This document shows, in pieces, positions 8,315 through 17,304 of a stretch of DNA of 64,000 bases. The translations under genes and the position numbers were made by a program. Source of the DNA: JAVHLK01 sp043806215 (GTDB lineage Bacteria; Desulfobacterota; Desulfomonilia; Desulfomonilales; Desulfomonilaceae); contig JAZDHD010000176.1 in the NCBI GenBank assembly GCA_043806215.1, forward strand, positions 1-64,000, read 5' to 3'. The notes beneath the pieces are model-generated. The model was not told the origin of the DNA. It did no database searches and saw only the letters and a list, made by a program, of their open reading frames with translations. Positions within the stretch are counted from its first letter, which is position 1. Every line of letters begins with the position of its first letter.

Positions 8315-8599
8315 TCAAAGAACCCCTCTTCGCAAAAGGATCTTCTCGTAAGCCTCCCGGTTGAGAGGACAGTCCACGAGATCCAGGAATTCTTCCTTCT
8401 TGAGCCGGCACTGATCAGCCATTTTTCCGAGAAGCGATATCCCGATTGACTTGCTTGAAGAGCCGTGGCTGGTCTTGGTCTTAACGGTGGTCTTCTTCCC
8501 GTCCCGAGTCCAGTATATGAAGAATGTATGGTGAGTGTTGTCTTTACGAAAACCCTTTGCACTCAACGACTTCTCAACCTTCTGCTTGTCCCGCTGCAA
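8315..8599 (-). CDS. Small HicA-like protein, possible toxin (94 aa)
   Basis: The layout matches a double-stranded-RNA-binding-like HicA fold: helix ('QKVEKSLSAKGF'), then 'THHTFFIYW' and 'TVKTKTSHG' strands, then a helix ('SIGISLLGKMADQCRL'). The 'THH' and 'SHG' positions parallel the G-S-H-H and V-H-G stretches of HicA mRNA interferases. The tail 'FLDLVDCPLNREAYEKIL' is longer than in HicA. It overlaps the end of the 361-aa gene by 26 bases, so the two are coupled. HicA kinship is judged by eye; it might instead be a distinct family with the same fold. Confidence 0.55.
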   Translation of the reverse strand: MQRDKQKVEKSLSAKGFRKDNTHHTFFIYWTRDGKKTTVKTKTSHGSSSKSIGISLLGKMADQCRLKKEEFLDLVDCPLNREAYEKILLRRGVL

Positions 8600-9659
8600 T
8601 CTTCTCCTCCCTGAGATTCTGCAAGAGATTCGCCTTCAGTTCCTTGGCTTCATCCGTCAAAACGTGATCCCGTTCACGCGCATACTCAAACCACAACATC
8701 TCCATTTCGGTATGTAACTCCTCAAACAGTTCCTCACGGGTTGGAGCAAAGACATGTATGCCAAGTTCAGCCCTCTCAAGGCAGAGCAATTGACGGGTCT
8801 CGTCCAGATGTGGTTCCAAATAACGAGGAGGGTCGAACCTGATCACTCGATCATCGTACTGGAATTCCGAAAGAAGGAATGGAGACAAGTCCAACTCTGA
8901 GATACTCTCCACGTCGATAATCTTGGCCGGAAGGTCATTGTCGTCGAGGATCACTTTACCCGTCACTTGAATCATCTCTCTTCTATTCTCCAGGAGCAGT
9001 TCCTCCATGGACTCATCGTAAAAGCAATCCAATGCTCGATTCGTCACAGGATACAGGATCGTCACCTTGTGTTCACTGAAATCTATCTTGATCAGTTGGC
9101 CGGTAACGGTTTGTACTGCTTCATCTTCCGTAGACCGCTTCAGGTAACATTTCAGGGGAGCCTGGAGTGCTTCGGAGAAAGAAAACCCGCGTCGGTCTCT
9201 ATCGGCAACGTTGAGCTTCCATCCACTCCCCGACTTGGGGACCATGGATCGGAATGACTCTACGACCCTCGTTCTCATGAGCCCGTCGGGAATAAGGTCC
9301 CCAAGATCGGAGAGTTTCTTCGCCGAGAGGATCTCCCCGGCCCGTTGGAAGAGATCAACCACTGAAGTGATATGCCGGGGGGAAAAGAGATCACTGAAAG
9401 CATTCCCCACTATGACCGGAACGACCACGCTTCCCGGCTCCATGGGTGAGCACAGAACCTCGTAGCGCTGTTTGATATGGCCGGGAGGGACGGCCCTATA
9501 ACGGACTTCGACTTTCTCATGGTGCATGGCCAGGAGATGGATAGTCTTCTGCATGCCATTGAGCACCTGCGCGAGGGTCTCAACCGGAACATGTATGTCC
9601 TCCGGCTTCCTTCCCTCGAAGTGAAGTTCTAATCTGCGGCTATTGACTTCGGAGGTCAT
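8574..9659 (-). CDS. Uncharacterised 361-aa protein with HicB-like C-terminal region; partner of the HicA-like gene
   Basis: The ATG at 9659 has GAGGAG eight bases upstream. The N-terminal 250 residues ('RRLELHFEGRKPEDIHVPVETLAQVL') are of unknown type, with beta-rich parts such as 'VTGQLIKIDFSEHKVTILYPV'. The C-terminal ~80 residues resemble HicB/DUF1902-type antitoxin strands: 'LCLERAELGIHVFAPTREELFEELHTEM', then helices 'LTDEAKELKANLLQNLREE'. The gene overlaps the HicA-like gene by 26 bases. I infer a toxin-antitoxin-like pair in which this protein would hold the neutralising domain. The long N-terminal part has no counterpart in HicB. Confidence 0.55.
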   Translation of the reverse strand: MTSEVNSRRLELHFEGRKPEDIHVPVETLAQVLNGMQKTIHLLAMHHEKVEVRYRAVPPGHIKQRYEVLCSPMEPGSVVVPVIVGNAFSDLFSPRHITSVVDLFQRAGEILSAKKLSDLGDLIPDGLMRTRVVESFRSMVPKSGSGWKLNVADRDRRGFSFSEALQAPLKCYLKRSTEDEAVQTVTGQLIKIDFSEHKVTILYPVTNRALDCFYDESMEELLLENRREMIQVTGKVILDDNDLPAKIIDVESISELDLSPFLLSEFQYDDRVIRFDPPRYLEPHLDETRQLLCLERAELGIHVFAPTREELFEELHTEMEMLWFEYARERDHVLTDEAKELKANLLQNLREEKIAAGQAEG

Positions 9660-9862
9660 CTTGCCTACTCCTCGAGCAATTGCGAGATTTCCCGGTCGGT
9701 CTGCGCCATGTCGCTTCGGGTATGTTTCAAGGCTCCGGGCGGTTCAGCTTCGCGCAGGCATGGGGGACCGCCGTAGTCAAGTCCGATGCGCCCCCCGAAA
9801 ACTTGTACAAACAAGGGTCCGGAGACCCCGAACGGTGCCCGACTCAATGACTCAGGTGCGGA

Positions 9863-11335
9863 TCACCGCAACCTCGACCGGTACCTCCCCTCGACAGCCT
9901 TTTCGTACAGTCGGATGTACTCTTTGGCGGACCGCGTCCACGAGAAGTCCCGGCTCATCCCCCGTATCATGAGACGTTTCCACGGCTCGGGTTTGTTCAG
10001 GTAAACGTCCACGGCTTTGAGAATCGTACTCTCGAGAGCGGGGGGATCCTGCGGCACGAACTTGAATCCGGTTCCGACATCCAGATCGGGATCATACTCT
10101 TCCACCGTGTCTTCAAGCCCCCCGGTGGATCTGACAATGGGGACCGCTCCATATTTCAAGGCATAGAGTTGATTCAGCCCGCACGGCTCATATCTCGACG
10201 GCACCAGGAGCATGTCCGAGCCTGCAAATATCTTGTGTGCCAGTTCATCGTCATACGTGAGAAAGATCCCGGTTTTGTCGGGAGCTTCCTTGGCGATTTG
10301 TTCGAACTTTTCATGATACCGTGCATCTCCGGTCCCCAGAAGAACGAATTGCAGGTCCTTTTGGAGAAGGGGGCCCAACGCTCCTTCGAAGATGTCGATG
10401 CCCTTCTGGCTGCTGAGGCGACTCACCATCGCGATAACCGGGACATCCGGTTTCAGGGGCAGTCGAGCCGATCGTTGGAGATCGGCTTTGCACGCGCTCT
10501 TGCCCGAAAGATCGCTTGTGGAGAATTCCGAGGCGATGCGCGGATCCGTTGCCGGGTTCCATACCTTGTAATCAACACCGTTGATAATGCCCGTAAGATG
10601 TGGCCCTTTCTCCTGGAGCACTCCTTCGAGCCCGAATCCGAATGCGGGCGTAAGTATCTCTTTACAATAGCCTGGTGAAACCGTGTTCACTTCTTCGGCA
10701 AAAACGATACCGCTCTTGAGAAAGTTGAGTCTTCCGTGAAACTCCATATACTTGGGGGTGAAGAACTCCCACCCCACGCCCACCAGGGGCATATCGAGAT
10801 GCCAGAAGATGCCTTGGTATCCCAGGTTGTGGATCGTGATGACCGACGCGCCGGATTCCAGAAGCTGCTCGCCGGCATAGAGAGTCCGGAGGTACACCGG
10901 GGCCAGGGCCGCCTGCCAATCGTGCGAGTGGAACACATCATAGCGGATCCCGGCTGCCGGCCCCATTTCTATCCCGGCCCTCGTCAAAAAAACATATCTC
11001 TCGGCGTTGTCTTCGTAGTCTCCCTCCGCCGTGCCGTAGAGATTTTCACGGTCATAGTACTGGTCACATTCCAAGAAGAGATAGCGCAAACCCTTCTTCT
11101 TCCGTAACTGCCAAATCCCGGCGTTTATCTCCTTGGCGTTCAGGGTCAGGGTGACTGTTTGACCCGTATTCTCAATTGGATAAGCCTCAGGGCTTATGCC
11201 TCGGTACTTGGGCAAAAGGACGTCCACCTCTAAGCCCAAGTCCACGAGTTCCTCCGGTAATGCCGCAAGGACCTCTCCCAGTCCGCCTGTCTTGGCAAAC
11301 GGGGTGGCCTCCGGGGTAATCATTAGGATTCGCAC
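9863..11335 (-). CDS. glgA: Glycogen/starch synthase (GT5)
   Basis: 490 aa from the GTG at 11335, which gives the usual opening 'RILMITPEATPFAKTGGLGEV'; GGAGG lies about ten bases upstream. A GTG 12 codons further up is possible. The ADP-glucose-binding K-T-G-G-L motif is present, as is the C-terminal GT-B active site 'PSRYEPCGLNQLYALKYG' followed by 'STGGLEDTVEEYD'. The length is normal. The enzyme transfers glucose from ADP- or UDP-glucose to a growing alpha-1,4-glucan in the cytoplasm. No other glycogen gene is nearby, so it appears to be a single-gene unit. Confidence 0.93.
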   Translation of the reverse strand: MRILMITPEATPFAKTGGLGEVLAALPEELVDLGLEVDVLLPKYRGISPEAYPIENTGQTVTLTLNAKEINAGIWQLRKKKGLRYLFLECDQYYDRENLYGTAEGDYEDNAERYVFLTRAGIEMGPAAGIRYDVFHSHDWQAALAPVYLRTLYAGEQLLESGASVITIHNLGYQGIFWHLDMPLVGVGWEFFTPKYMEFHGRLNFLKSGIVFAEEVNTVSPGYCKEILTPAFGFGLEGVLQEKGPHLTGIINGVDYKVWNPATDPRIASEFSTSDLSGKSACKADLQRSARLPLKPDVPVIAMVSRLSSQKGIDIFEGALGPLLQKDLQFVLLGTGDARYHEKFEQIAKEAPDKTGIFLTYDDELAHKIFAGSDMLLVPSRYEPCGLNQLYALKYGAVPIVRSTGGLEDTVEEYDPDLDVGTGFKFVPQDPPALESTILKAVDVYLNKPEPWKRLMIRGMSRDFSWTRSAKEYIRLYEKAVEGRYRSRLR

Positions 11336-11490
11336 CTTGAACAGAACCTCCGGGAAGAATTCTCCCGGCACGGGAAGCCCGGCCGGAACTCAACCAACCG
11401 TAGTCTCCGGTGCCGTTGCGACGTGCCGTATTCCCTTCATCATTATATAACAATTTGCCCGTGCTTGTCCGGAATTCCGGAGCAAGGGCT

Positions 11491-11991
11491 TTACCGGGCG
11501 TCGGGCCGGCGCGATTTTATATGTTCGATGAGTCCGCCGTGATCCAGAAGCTCCTGCATGAAACCCGGGATCGGAGCCACCTCAAACGTCTCGCCGGTAT
11601 TTGCGTTCCGTATAAGACCTTCCTCGGGACGAATCTCCACGGCATCTCCCTCATGAATACCTTGTGCGGCGAGAGGCGACTCAAAGATGAGAAGCCCCAT
11701 ATTGAACGCGTTCCGAAAGAAGATCCGGGCAAAACTGACAGCGATGACGCATGACACTCCTGCGCCCTTTATTGCGAGGGGAGCGTGCTCCCTTGAGGAT
11801 CCGCACCCAAAATTCTTGCCTGCGACAATGATGTCTCCCTTCCGAACTTTGCCCGGGAATTCGGGGTCCGCGTCCTCCATCACGTGCCCGGCCAGTTTCA
11901 CCGGGTCCGTAAGGCTCAAGTAACGGGCAGGAATTATTTCGTCCGTGTTCACATCGTCTCCGAATTTCCAGGCTCTGCCTTTCAATGCCAT
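11491..11991 (-). CDS. leuD: 3-isopropylmalate dehydratase small subunit (LeuD type)
   Basis: 166 aa from the ATG at 11991, preceded by GAGGAGG; an ATG 12 codons upstream has no better site. The swivelling-domain signatures are clear: 'GDDVNTDEIIPARYL', 'GKNFGCGSSREHAP' and 'NAFNMGLLIFE'. This short form is the archaeal-type/homoaconitase-like small subunit. With the large LeuC subunit it isomerises 2- and 3-isopropylmalate in leucine synthesis; the homoaconitate and citramalate pathways use close relatives. No leuC or leuB lies in the window, so the partner must be encoded elsewhere. Confidence 0.9.
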   Translation of the reverse strand: MALKGRAWKFGDDVNTDEIIPARYLSLTDPVKLAGHVMEDADPEFPGKVRKGDIIVAGKNFGCGSSREHAPLAIKGAGVSCVIAVSFARIFFRNAFNMGLLIFESPLAAQGIHEGDAVEIRPEEGLIRNANTGETFEVAPIPGFMQELLDHGGLIEHIKSRRPDAR

Positions 11992-12263
11992 TCTTGCCTC
12001 CTCGGGAATACTCACGTCGGCTCCCATCCAGTCAAGGGTGTTCCCGCCTTCCGGATGAGAACCTTTGCCTGTCCGGTCCCGGCCGGTCCTTGCAGGTCAA
12101 CAGACTTTTTGACATCATGGGCCGCACATTGCAAGAAGCATTTGAGGCCGTCCCGACTTAAAGGACTCGCTCAATCGACGCGTTCCGGATCACCGGGGCG
12201 GCCGCCGGCGGCCGGCACCTCAATGAAGCCGGGCCGGGAGGCTCCTTGCATCACGGAGTGCAA

Positions 12264-13367
12264 ATGGGAACAAACGGCAATTCCCCCGTGACACAACAGA
12301 TAATTCAAGGCATGACGCTGTCCATGCTGCTCAATGTGCTGAGAAGAAACGACTTCAACGTGGACACGGCCTGTCTGGGCCGCCTCGGATATCTCGTTGC
12401 CATGGGAGTCCTCAATCACGTCTATGCCGCATGCGAAGCCTTAGTCGCCGCGCGGAAAATCCGGTCCGCGCGCATCGAACAGTCGCCCTTCTTCGTCCTC
12501 GGGCATTGGAGAAGCGGAACGACCCATCTCCATAACCTCCTCAGTCTGGACGACAATCTGGCCGCACCCTCAGCGTACCAGGCCTTCTTTCCCCACCACT
12601 TCATTTTCACCTATGCCGGCGCCGCGGTCTTCGACGTTCTCGCTCCGTCGAAACGTCCGATGGATAATGTCGTGTTCGGTTCGGACGTTCCTCAGGAGGA
12701 TGAGTTTGCGTTGGCCGCCCTGTCGGGAGTGTCCCCGTACCTGCGCGTACTGTTCCCTTTGACCGGTGACCGGGGACACTCCGAGATCGACCCCGCAGAT
12801 TTGCCCAAAGACGCTTTGGAACGTTGGAAAACCGCGCTGACCGTCTTTCTCAAGAAGCTTACGCTCCTCCATGGAAGACGGATTGTGCTCAAATCCCCCC
12901 CGCACATGGGACGGGTCCGGATCCTCTTGGACATGTTTCCCGACGCAAAATTCATTCACATCGTAAGGAACCCCTACGAGGTGTACATGTCGACACACGT
13001 GTTGTGGAAAACCATGTTGTCCAAAGCCTACTTACAGATTCCCTCCCCCGAAGCGGTGGACGATCTCATCCTGAAATGGTACACTGAGTTATTCCGTTTG
13101 TACGAACGGGACAAGCCGTCCGTCCCGGAGGGCTCACTCTACGAGATGAGATATGAAGATCTGGAGTCGAGCCCTTGTGAAACGCTCCGGTCGGCTTATG
13201 AGGCACTCGGGCTGTCCGGTTTCGCCGATTTCCGTGAAAAGGTGTCTCGATACCTGGAAGTAATCGAAGGTTATCGCAAGAACGTCCATCATCCGGACGA
13301 CGACGCCAAGCAAAGGGTGGCCGGGTGCTGGAAGGGAACGTTCGAGAAGTACGGTTACCCGTTTTGA
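12264..13367 (+). CDS. Sulfotransferase family protein
   Basis: 367 aa from the ATG at 12264, with GGAG six to nine bases upstream. The PAPS-binding 5'-phosphosulfate loop is 'LGHWRSGTTHLHNLL' near residue 80. The 3'-phosphate loop is 'IVRNPYEVYMSTH' near residue 235, and a 'RYEDLESSP' segment follows as in Sulfotransferase_3 proteins. The enzyme probably moves sulfate from PAPS to a hydroxyl or amine of a glycan, lipid or small molecule. It is divergent from its downstream neighbours, so the acceptor cannot be inferred. A second, unrelated sulfotransferase lies at 57294. Confidence 0.82.
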   Translation: MGTNGNSPVTQQIIQGMTLSMLLNVLRRNDFNVDTACLGRLGYLVAMGVLNHVYAACEALVAARKIRSARIEQSPFFVLGHWRSGTTHLHNLLSLDDNLAAPSAYQAFFPHHFIFTYAGAAVFDVLAPSKRPMDNVVFGSDVPQEDEFALAALSGVSPYLRVLFPLTGDRGHSEIDPADLPKDALERWKTALTVFLKKLTLLHGRRIVLKSPPHMGRVRILLDMFPDAKFIHIVRNPYEVYMSTHVLWKTMLSKAYLQIPSPEAVDDLILKWYTELFRLYERDKPSVPEGSLYEMRYEDLESSPCETLRSAYEALGLSGFADFREKVSRYLEVIEGYRKNVHHPDDDAKQRVAGCWKGTFEKYGYPF

Positions 13368-13621
13368 CCGTTTGTGCGCGGCGGTTCCGATCCGGAAATG
13401 CTTCTGGACAAACATATTATGGTATCATATAAGTATCGCTTATGTCCAGGAGAAAGGCGGCTACGGCCATCCAAACTTTGACGGCTTCGCGGTAATCGCT
13501 CACGGAGAGGGCGCTCTTTTGACCTTTCGTCGATCCGGCAGATCCGGAGGATGCCCTTTGCAGGCTCCGCGAGTTGTGGCCCGGCATGAGGAGCGGGGTT
13601 GGACAACAGTAAGGAGGATTC

Positions 13622-13837
13622 ATGCAAGTCGGAGACGTAGTACATTTGGACGGCTTGAAGGCCGAGTACAGTCTATTCGGCCGCGACCGTTTCAGTACCT
13701 GCACGCTGCCTGACGGCGACTATGTTATCGTCGGATTTGAAGACGCGTACATAAACCTGGCCTGGAGTGAAGCAGGCGGCGGGGCCTCACGGAAACACCG
13801 GTACCGCGTGGAAAGAGACGCAATGATCAAGAGATGA
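13622..13837 (+). CDS. Small conserved protein of unknown function (71 aa)
   Basis: The ATG follows AAGGAGG at good spacing, which argues for real translation. The protein is a short, probably all-beta, soluble domain ('VGDVVHLDGLKAEYSLFGRDRF', 'DGDYVIVGFEDAYINLAW') with a basic tail. The opening could be an SH3-like barrel. It has no partner gene in close register; a membrane protein follows 75 bases later. No function can be assigned. Confidence 0.6.
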   Translation: MQVGDVVHLDGLKAEYSLFGRDRFSTCTLPDGDYVIVGFEDAYINLAWSEAGGGASRKHRYRVERDAMIKR

Positions 13838-13912
13838 CCGGCGTCCGAGGCCTGATTCCACAAGACATCCCAATCTCGAGGAGATTTCGATCAGATCGGT
13901 TTAGGGGGCAAC

Positions 13913-14380
13913 GTGACTGAAACAACTATGCGGGAACTGGTCAAGCCGTTCGCGGACAGGTTGACAAGAGTGCAATGGATCGCCGCGAGTATTGTCGCCG
14001 CTTTCTTCCTGGGGTTTGTCGACACTCTGGTTTTCGCCGGGGTGGTCGGCATCTTCCGCGTCGAGTTGCCGGCCTCTTTCGGAGTACCTACTACGTTTTC
14101 CGGCTATTTCTTCGCCGGATATCTCATGAGCCGTTTCGCACCACGGGAAATAACGTGGGAGATTCCGGCAGGGATTCTTATCTGCGCACTGCTCTTCATG
14201 CTCGGGTTTGTGGGCATCTCCGGGCAGGGCACGCTCCTCTTCCTGCTCCACTACGCGGTGCTCCCGGTCATCGCGGCCGGCATAGGTTACCTTGGCTTAG
14301 TGCTGGGCAGGGAAGGCCGGAAAGGAATCAAATCACTCTTCCGGCGATGGAGGAAGGACTCGGGATCACCGGCAATATGA
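13913..14380 (+). CDS. Small integral membrane protein (155 aa)
   Basis: Start is a GTG at 13913. Four hydrophobic segments are visible at about residues 22-48, 60-80, 84-104 and 108-130, giving a compact four-helix inner-membrane protein. The N-terminus is charged and the C-terminus is basic ('RKGIKSLFRRWRK'), consistent with cytoplasmic ends. No known family was recognised. Dense GC-rich repeats follow immediately. Confidence 0.6.
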   Translation: MTETTMRELVKPFADRLTRVQWIAASIVAAFFLGFVDTLVFAGVVGIFRVELPASFGVPTTFSGYFFAGYLMSRFAPREITWEIPAGILICALLFMLGFVGISGQGTLLFLLHYAVLPVIAAGIGYLGLVLGREGRKGIKSLFRRWRKDSGSPAI

Positions 14381-14477
14381 CCCACACGGGGGAGGCCTGC
14401 GCCGGGGAGACGACGGCCGGCGCCCGCCCTTGAAGATGACGGGCATCCCGCGCAGAACGCGGGACCGTCCCACGATG

Positions 14478-14629
14478 TAGGGGCGCACCTGCGTGTGCGC
14501 CCAAATACGGGCGGACACATAGGTCCGCCCCTACCGTGGCCCGGGCCTCCGTGCCCGGATCTTGTTCTTGCCGGCACCCGAGCCGGCTGCGAGACGAAAA
14601 TGTGCGACCGCAATTAGGAAACGGAGCAC
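14478..14629 (+). repeat. Long dispersed repeat, copy 1
   Basis: It runs from TAGGGGCGCACCTGCGTG to AATTAGGAAACGGAGCAC. A nearly identical reverse-complement copy sits at 35577-35740. Internally it has the hairpin GGGGCGCAC...GTGCGCCC and AGGTCCGCCCCTA complementarity, so single strands fold extensively. The final GGAAACGGAGCAC tail recurs alone near 22190, 48893 and (reversed) 59085. Confidence 0.85.
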
Positions 14630-14671
14630 CTATAGTGTCGCCCCTTGAATACTGCGGACGCCTTCACATTT

Positions 14672-14712
14672 GTCATTGCGAGCCCGAGGCTCTGGGAGGG
14701 CGTGGCAATCTC
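14672..14712 (+). repeat. GTCATTGCGAG-type dispersed palindromic repeat
   Basis: GTCATTGCGAGCCCGAGG...GGCAATCTC matches a widespread bacterial intergenic repeat pattern. A degenerate relative lies at 34495-34519. Confidence 0.65.
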
Positions 14713-14762
14713 AGCTCGTCGGAACTCGCAACCGCACGTGCGGACTGGAGATCTGGGTTCGT

Positions 14763-15986
14763 CTACCGGGGAACCTGTTCCATGTAAAGATCGAACACTC
14801 GTCGATGGTTCTTCACCGGATCGAATTGTTCGAGTACGCGAGCCTTTCCCAGCTCCGCAGTGCGCAACGCAGCGTCGCGGTCTTCAACCATTCGCCGGAC
14901 TGCCGCGGCAATTGCTTGGGCGTCCTTTTCGGGAATCAAGAGACCGGTCGTACCATTCTCGATTACCTCCGAAATTCCCGAAACATCGGTAGCTATCACC
15001 GGGACGCGGTGGAGGAGCGCTTCCATAATCACGGTGGGGATGCCGTCCCTGTCGCCGGAAGAATGCACCACACTCGGCATCACGAACACATCCGTGCCCC
15101 TGAAGAGTTCGGACACCTGGTCATACCTCACGAACCCCGGAAAGGAGACTCGTTCCGACAGCCCCAACCGCCGGGTCAGGCGCTTGAGTTGTCTTGCCTT
15201 GGGCCCGTCCCCGGCCAACGTCAGATGGAAGTCCAATCCGGAGTCTGCAAGCAGTTTGCACGCATGCAAGAGATAGTCATAGCCCTTCTTCCCGACGAAT
15301 CTTCCGAGCGCCAAGAGGTTGTATGGAGGCTTCATGGGAACCGGTGCCTCGTGATAGGCCTCGAGCGGTACGCCGTTATAGGTGAGATGGATCTCCGCCG
15401 CGCCGGCCCCGCCGATGCCTTTCAGATACTCGATGTTTCTCCTGGTTTCACTTCGAACGAACGCGGCGTCTCTGAGTTTGTCCGGGAGGCATGCGTCCGG
15501 CGGATAGATGTCCCAGGCCCGTGCCGTGAAACTAAAAGGGATCCCCGTAAGTCTCGATGCAACCCAGGCCGCCGTGGCCGGCCCGCTCGCCCACGGAGCA
15601 TGGATGTGTTCAATACCTCTTTCCTCGAAGCGCCTTGCCAACGTTGTCGCGCACAGTGCGGCCCACAAGTTTTCGCCTGACTTCTCGATCCCCCTCCAGC
15701 GGCGGAAAGCCACTTCCCCGAGTGAGGTTACGGTTTGCGTATGCCGGTGTTTGAGCCAGTAGAACAGATCCGATACCGTACTTTTCAAACCGGCCAATCC
15801 GAGCCGTTCCACCTGTTTAGCGGCTTCACGCATTTCTTCGGACATGTCGTCGGTCAGTTCGCCGTACAGCGTGAACACTTCCAGAGGCATTCCCATCTTC
15901 CGGAGATTGACGGTCTCTCTGAAGATAAAGGTCTCGGAGGGCTTGGGATACCAGAGCAGTATGTACGCGGTTTTTGGAGGGGTCAC
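14763..15986 (-). CDS. Glycosyltransferase family 4
   Basis: 407 aa from a GTG at 15986 with GGAG upstream. The protein is GT-B fold: the N-terminal acceptor domain opens with 'LLWYPKPSETFIFRE', typical of exopolysaccharide GT4 enzymes ('YP..SETF'). The C-terminal donor domain has 'LLALGRFVGKKGYDYLL', 'LAGDGPKARQLKRL' and the E-x7-E region 'GIPTVIMEALLHRVPVIATD'. It should transfer a sugar from a nucleotide donor during polysaccharide or lipid-glycan assembly at the inner membrane. It is followed upstream by the SGNH gene on the same strand, perhaps in one transcript. Confidence 0.9.
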   Translation of the reverse strand: MTPPKTAYILLWYPKPSETFIFRETVNLRKMGMPLEVFTLYGELTDDMSEEMREAAKQVERLGLAGLKSTVSDLFYWLKHRHTQTVTSLGEVAFRRWRGIEKSGENLWAALCATTLARRFEERGIEHIHAPWASGPATAAWVASRLTGIPFSFTARAWDIYPPDACLPDKLRDAAFVRSETRRNIEYLKGIGGAGAAEIHLTYNGVPLEAYHEAPVPMKPPYNLLALGRFVGKKGYDYLLHACKLLADSGLDFHLTLAGDGPKARQLKRLTRRLGLSERVSFPGFVRYDQVSELFRGTDVFVMPSVVHSSGDRDGIPTVIMEALLHRVPVIATDVSGISEVIENGTTGLLIPEKDAQAIAAAVRRMVEDRDAALRTAELGKARVLEQFDPVKNHRRVFDLYMEQVPR

Positions 15987-16095
15987 CGATTGATCTCCAT
16001 CGGCGAGGTCCCGACGGTCATCTCCGCCGCCCCGCTTACCGCGGTTTCTTGTTTCATGGACCCACCCTACCCTTCTACGGCCTCATCGGGCATTA

Positions 16096-17172
16096 TCAAC
16101 GATTCGTATCCGGTTGCTTGAGGCCGTCTTTGATCCGCTTCTCCAGGACCTTCCCTATTCGGAGGGCCGCCATCTTTCTGCCCTCATCCGTGAGGTGCAC
16201 TCCATCCGGCTGATATACCGCGGTGGTTCTCTTGCACAGTGCATCCCGGAGACTCACGAAGTATGGCTCGTGTTTCAGCTTGTCTGCAAGAACCAGGTAC
16301 GGAATGGAGAAGTTGTGCCGAACGGTTTCGAACCTGTCGGAATTGAGAAGAAAGCTTCGTTCCTTTTCCTTAACCGAGGCCGGGACCTCGCAGTCCTCCG
16401 TCCACAAGATGGGTTGCCAGAATAAGACGAATTCAGCCCCATAACACTCGGCAAGCTTGTCCACATGGTCATACCTTCGGACCGCCTCGGCAACCATGTT
16501 CTTGAGGGAACGGGAATCCGGATCGATGGGAACCGCTACCTGGTTGATCTTGTCGAAGAGCTCTTTGGAAAACGACGCATACACTGCGGCATTCAGCGGT
16601 TTGAGCAGGCCGAACCAGCTCCTGTAATAGCTTTCGATAAGACTCCGTGCCCGCCGATATCCATGATGTCCGTGGGGTGTCCGGTGTTCAGCGAAGTACT
16701 TCGCGTCGTTGGCCCCATCGTAGAACACGATGAGATCCGGCGGTTTGTCGCACTCGATGAGAAGCTTTTGCAGATACTTGGTTTCCAACAGGGAGTTGAA
16801 GGAATTCATCCCGTAGTTATTCACGGTGTAGCGAAGGCCGTCCGGGGGGGCATTGAGAAACGCGGCCAGAAAGGAGGCTATGGTCTTTCCGTCGTCGCGT
16901 GTGGCTCCTCGCATGGTTGACCCCCCGAAGAGCCAGATCACTCTGTTCTTGTCGGGATTCTCTGAAACCGCATTGTGCAGAGTCTCCCGAGGGCCTCCTT
17001 CCTGCAGGAACAAGGTGTACGCATCATATACCGCGCGGCTGCCTTCCCTGGCATGCCCGTACAGGATGTAATTGCCGACGGATATGGCAATGAAGGCCAT
17101 AATCTCCAAACAGACTACGCCGGCAACGAACCATTTCGTCACCAACCAGAGTATCTTTAGGAGCCTTTTCAA
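16096..17172 (-). CDS. Membrane-anchored SGNH/GDSL-like hydrolase
   Basis: 358 aa from a TTG at 17172. One hydrophobic segment (residues ~8-36) anchors the protein with the rest outside the cytoplasm. SGNH blocks are visible: block I 'WLFGGSTMRG' with the nucleophile Ser, block III 'FYDGANDAKYF' with the Asn, and block V 'PDGVHLTDEG' with the Asp/His pair. Such proteins commonly deacetylate or acetylate surface polysaccharides. It lies 109 bases upstream of the GT4 gene on the same strand, which supports a role in glycan processing. Confidence 0.78.
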   Translation of the reverse strand: MKRLLKILWLVTKWFVAGVVCLEIMAFIAISVGNYILYGHAREGSRAVYDAYTLFLQEGGPRETLHNAVSENPDKNRVIWLFGGSTMRGATRDDGKTIASFLAAFLNAPPDGLRYTVNNYGMNSFNSLLETKYLQKLLIECDKPPDLIVFYDGANDAKYFAEHRTPHGHHGYRRARSLIESYYRSWFGLLKPLNAAVYASFSKELFDKINQVAVPIDPDSRSLKNMVAEAVRRYDHVDKLAECYGAEFVLFWQPILWTEDCEVPASVKEKERSFLLNSDRFETVRHNFSIPYLVLADKLKHEPYFVSLRDALCKRTTAVYQPDGVHLTDEGRKMAALRIGKVLEKRIKDGLKQPDTNR

Positions 17173-17239
17173 ACCGTAAGCCTTACCGGGAAATTTGGAG
17201 AGGGAATCATAGCATGAAGCATCGGAGAATTGAAGGGAC

Positions 17240-17264
17240 GGGGCCTTGAGAAAGGCAAGGCCCC
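17240..17264 (-). terminator. Hairpin downstream of the small secreted-protein gene
   Basis: GGGGCCTTG and CAAGGCCCC form a perfect nine-base-pair stem with a seven-base loop. It lies 40 bases past the stop of the 17305-17607 gene. The following minus-strand bases are only modestly T-rich, so termination is plausible, not certain. Confidence 0.5.
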
Positions 17265-17304
17265 GGATGGACGCGCGTTACGCCCGCTCCGTGTTCCGAA
17301 GGGG

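Larger units (their letters stand above)
14381..14762. repeat. Repeat-filled gap
   Basis: This gap holds no gene. It contains GC-rich palindromic pieces (14445-14465), the 152-bp repeat copy at 14478-14629, a 30-bp string at 14634-14663 that recurs at 60381, and a GTCATTGCGAG-type dispersed repeat at 14672-14712. Confidence 0.7.

Noticed and set aside
9665..9847. 60-codon frame ending just before the 361-aa gene
   Set aside because: There is no ribosome binding site at its start and no conserved feature; it looks like read-through of a non-coding gap.
14670..15680. Plus-strand open frame opposite the GT4 gene
   Set aside because: It begins inside a dispersed repeat and has no family signature; the minus strand is a clear glycosyltransferase.
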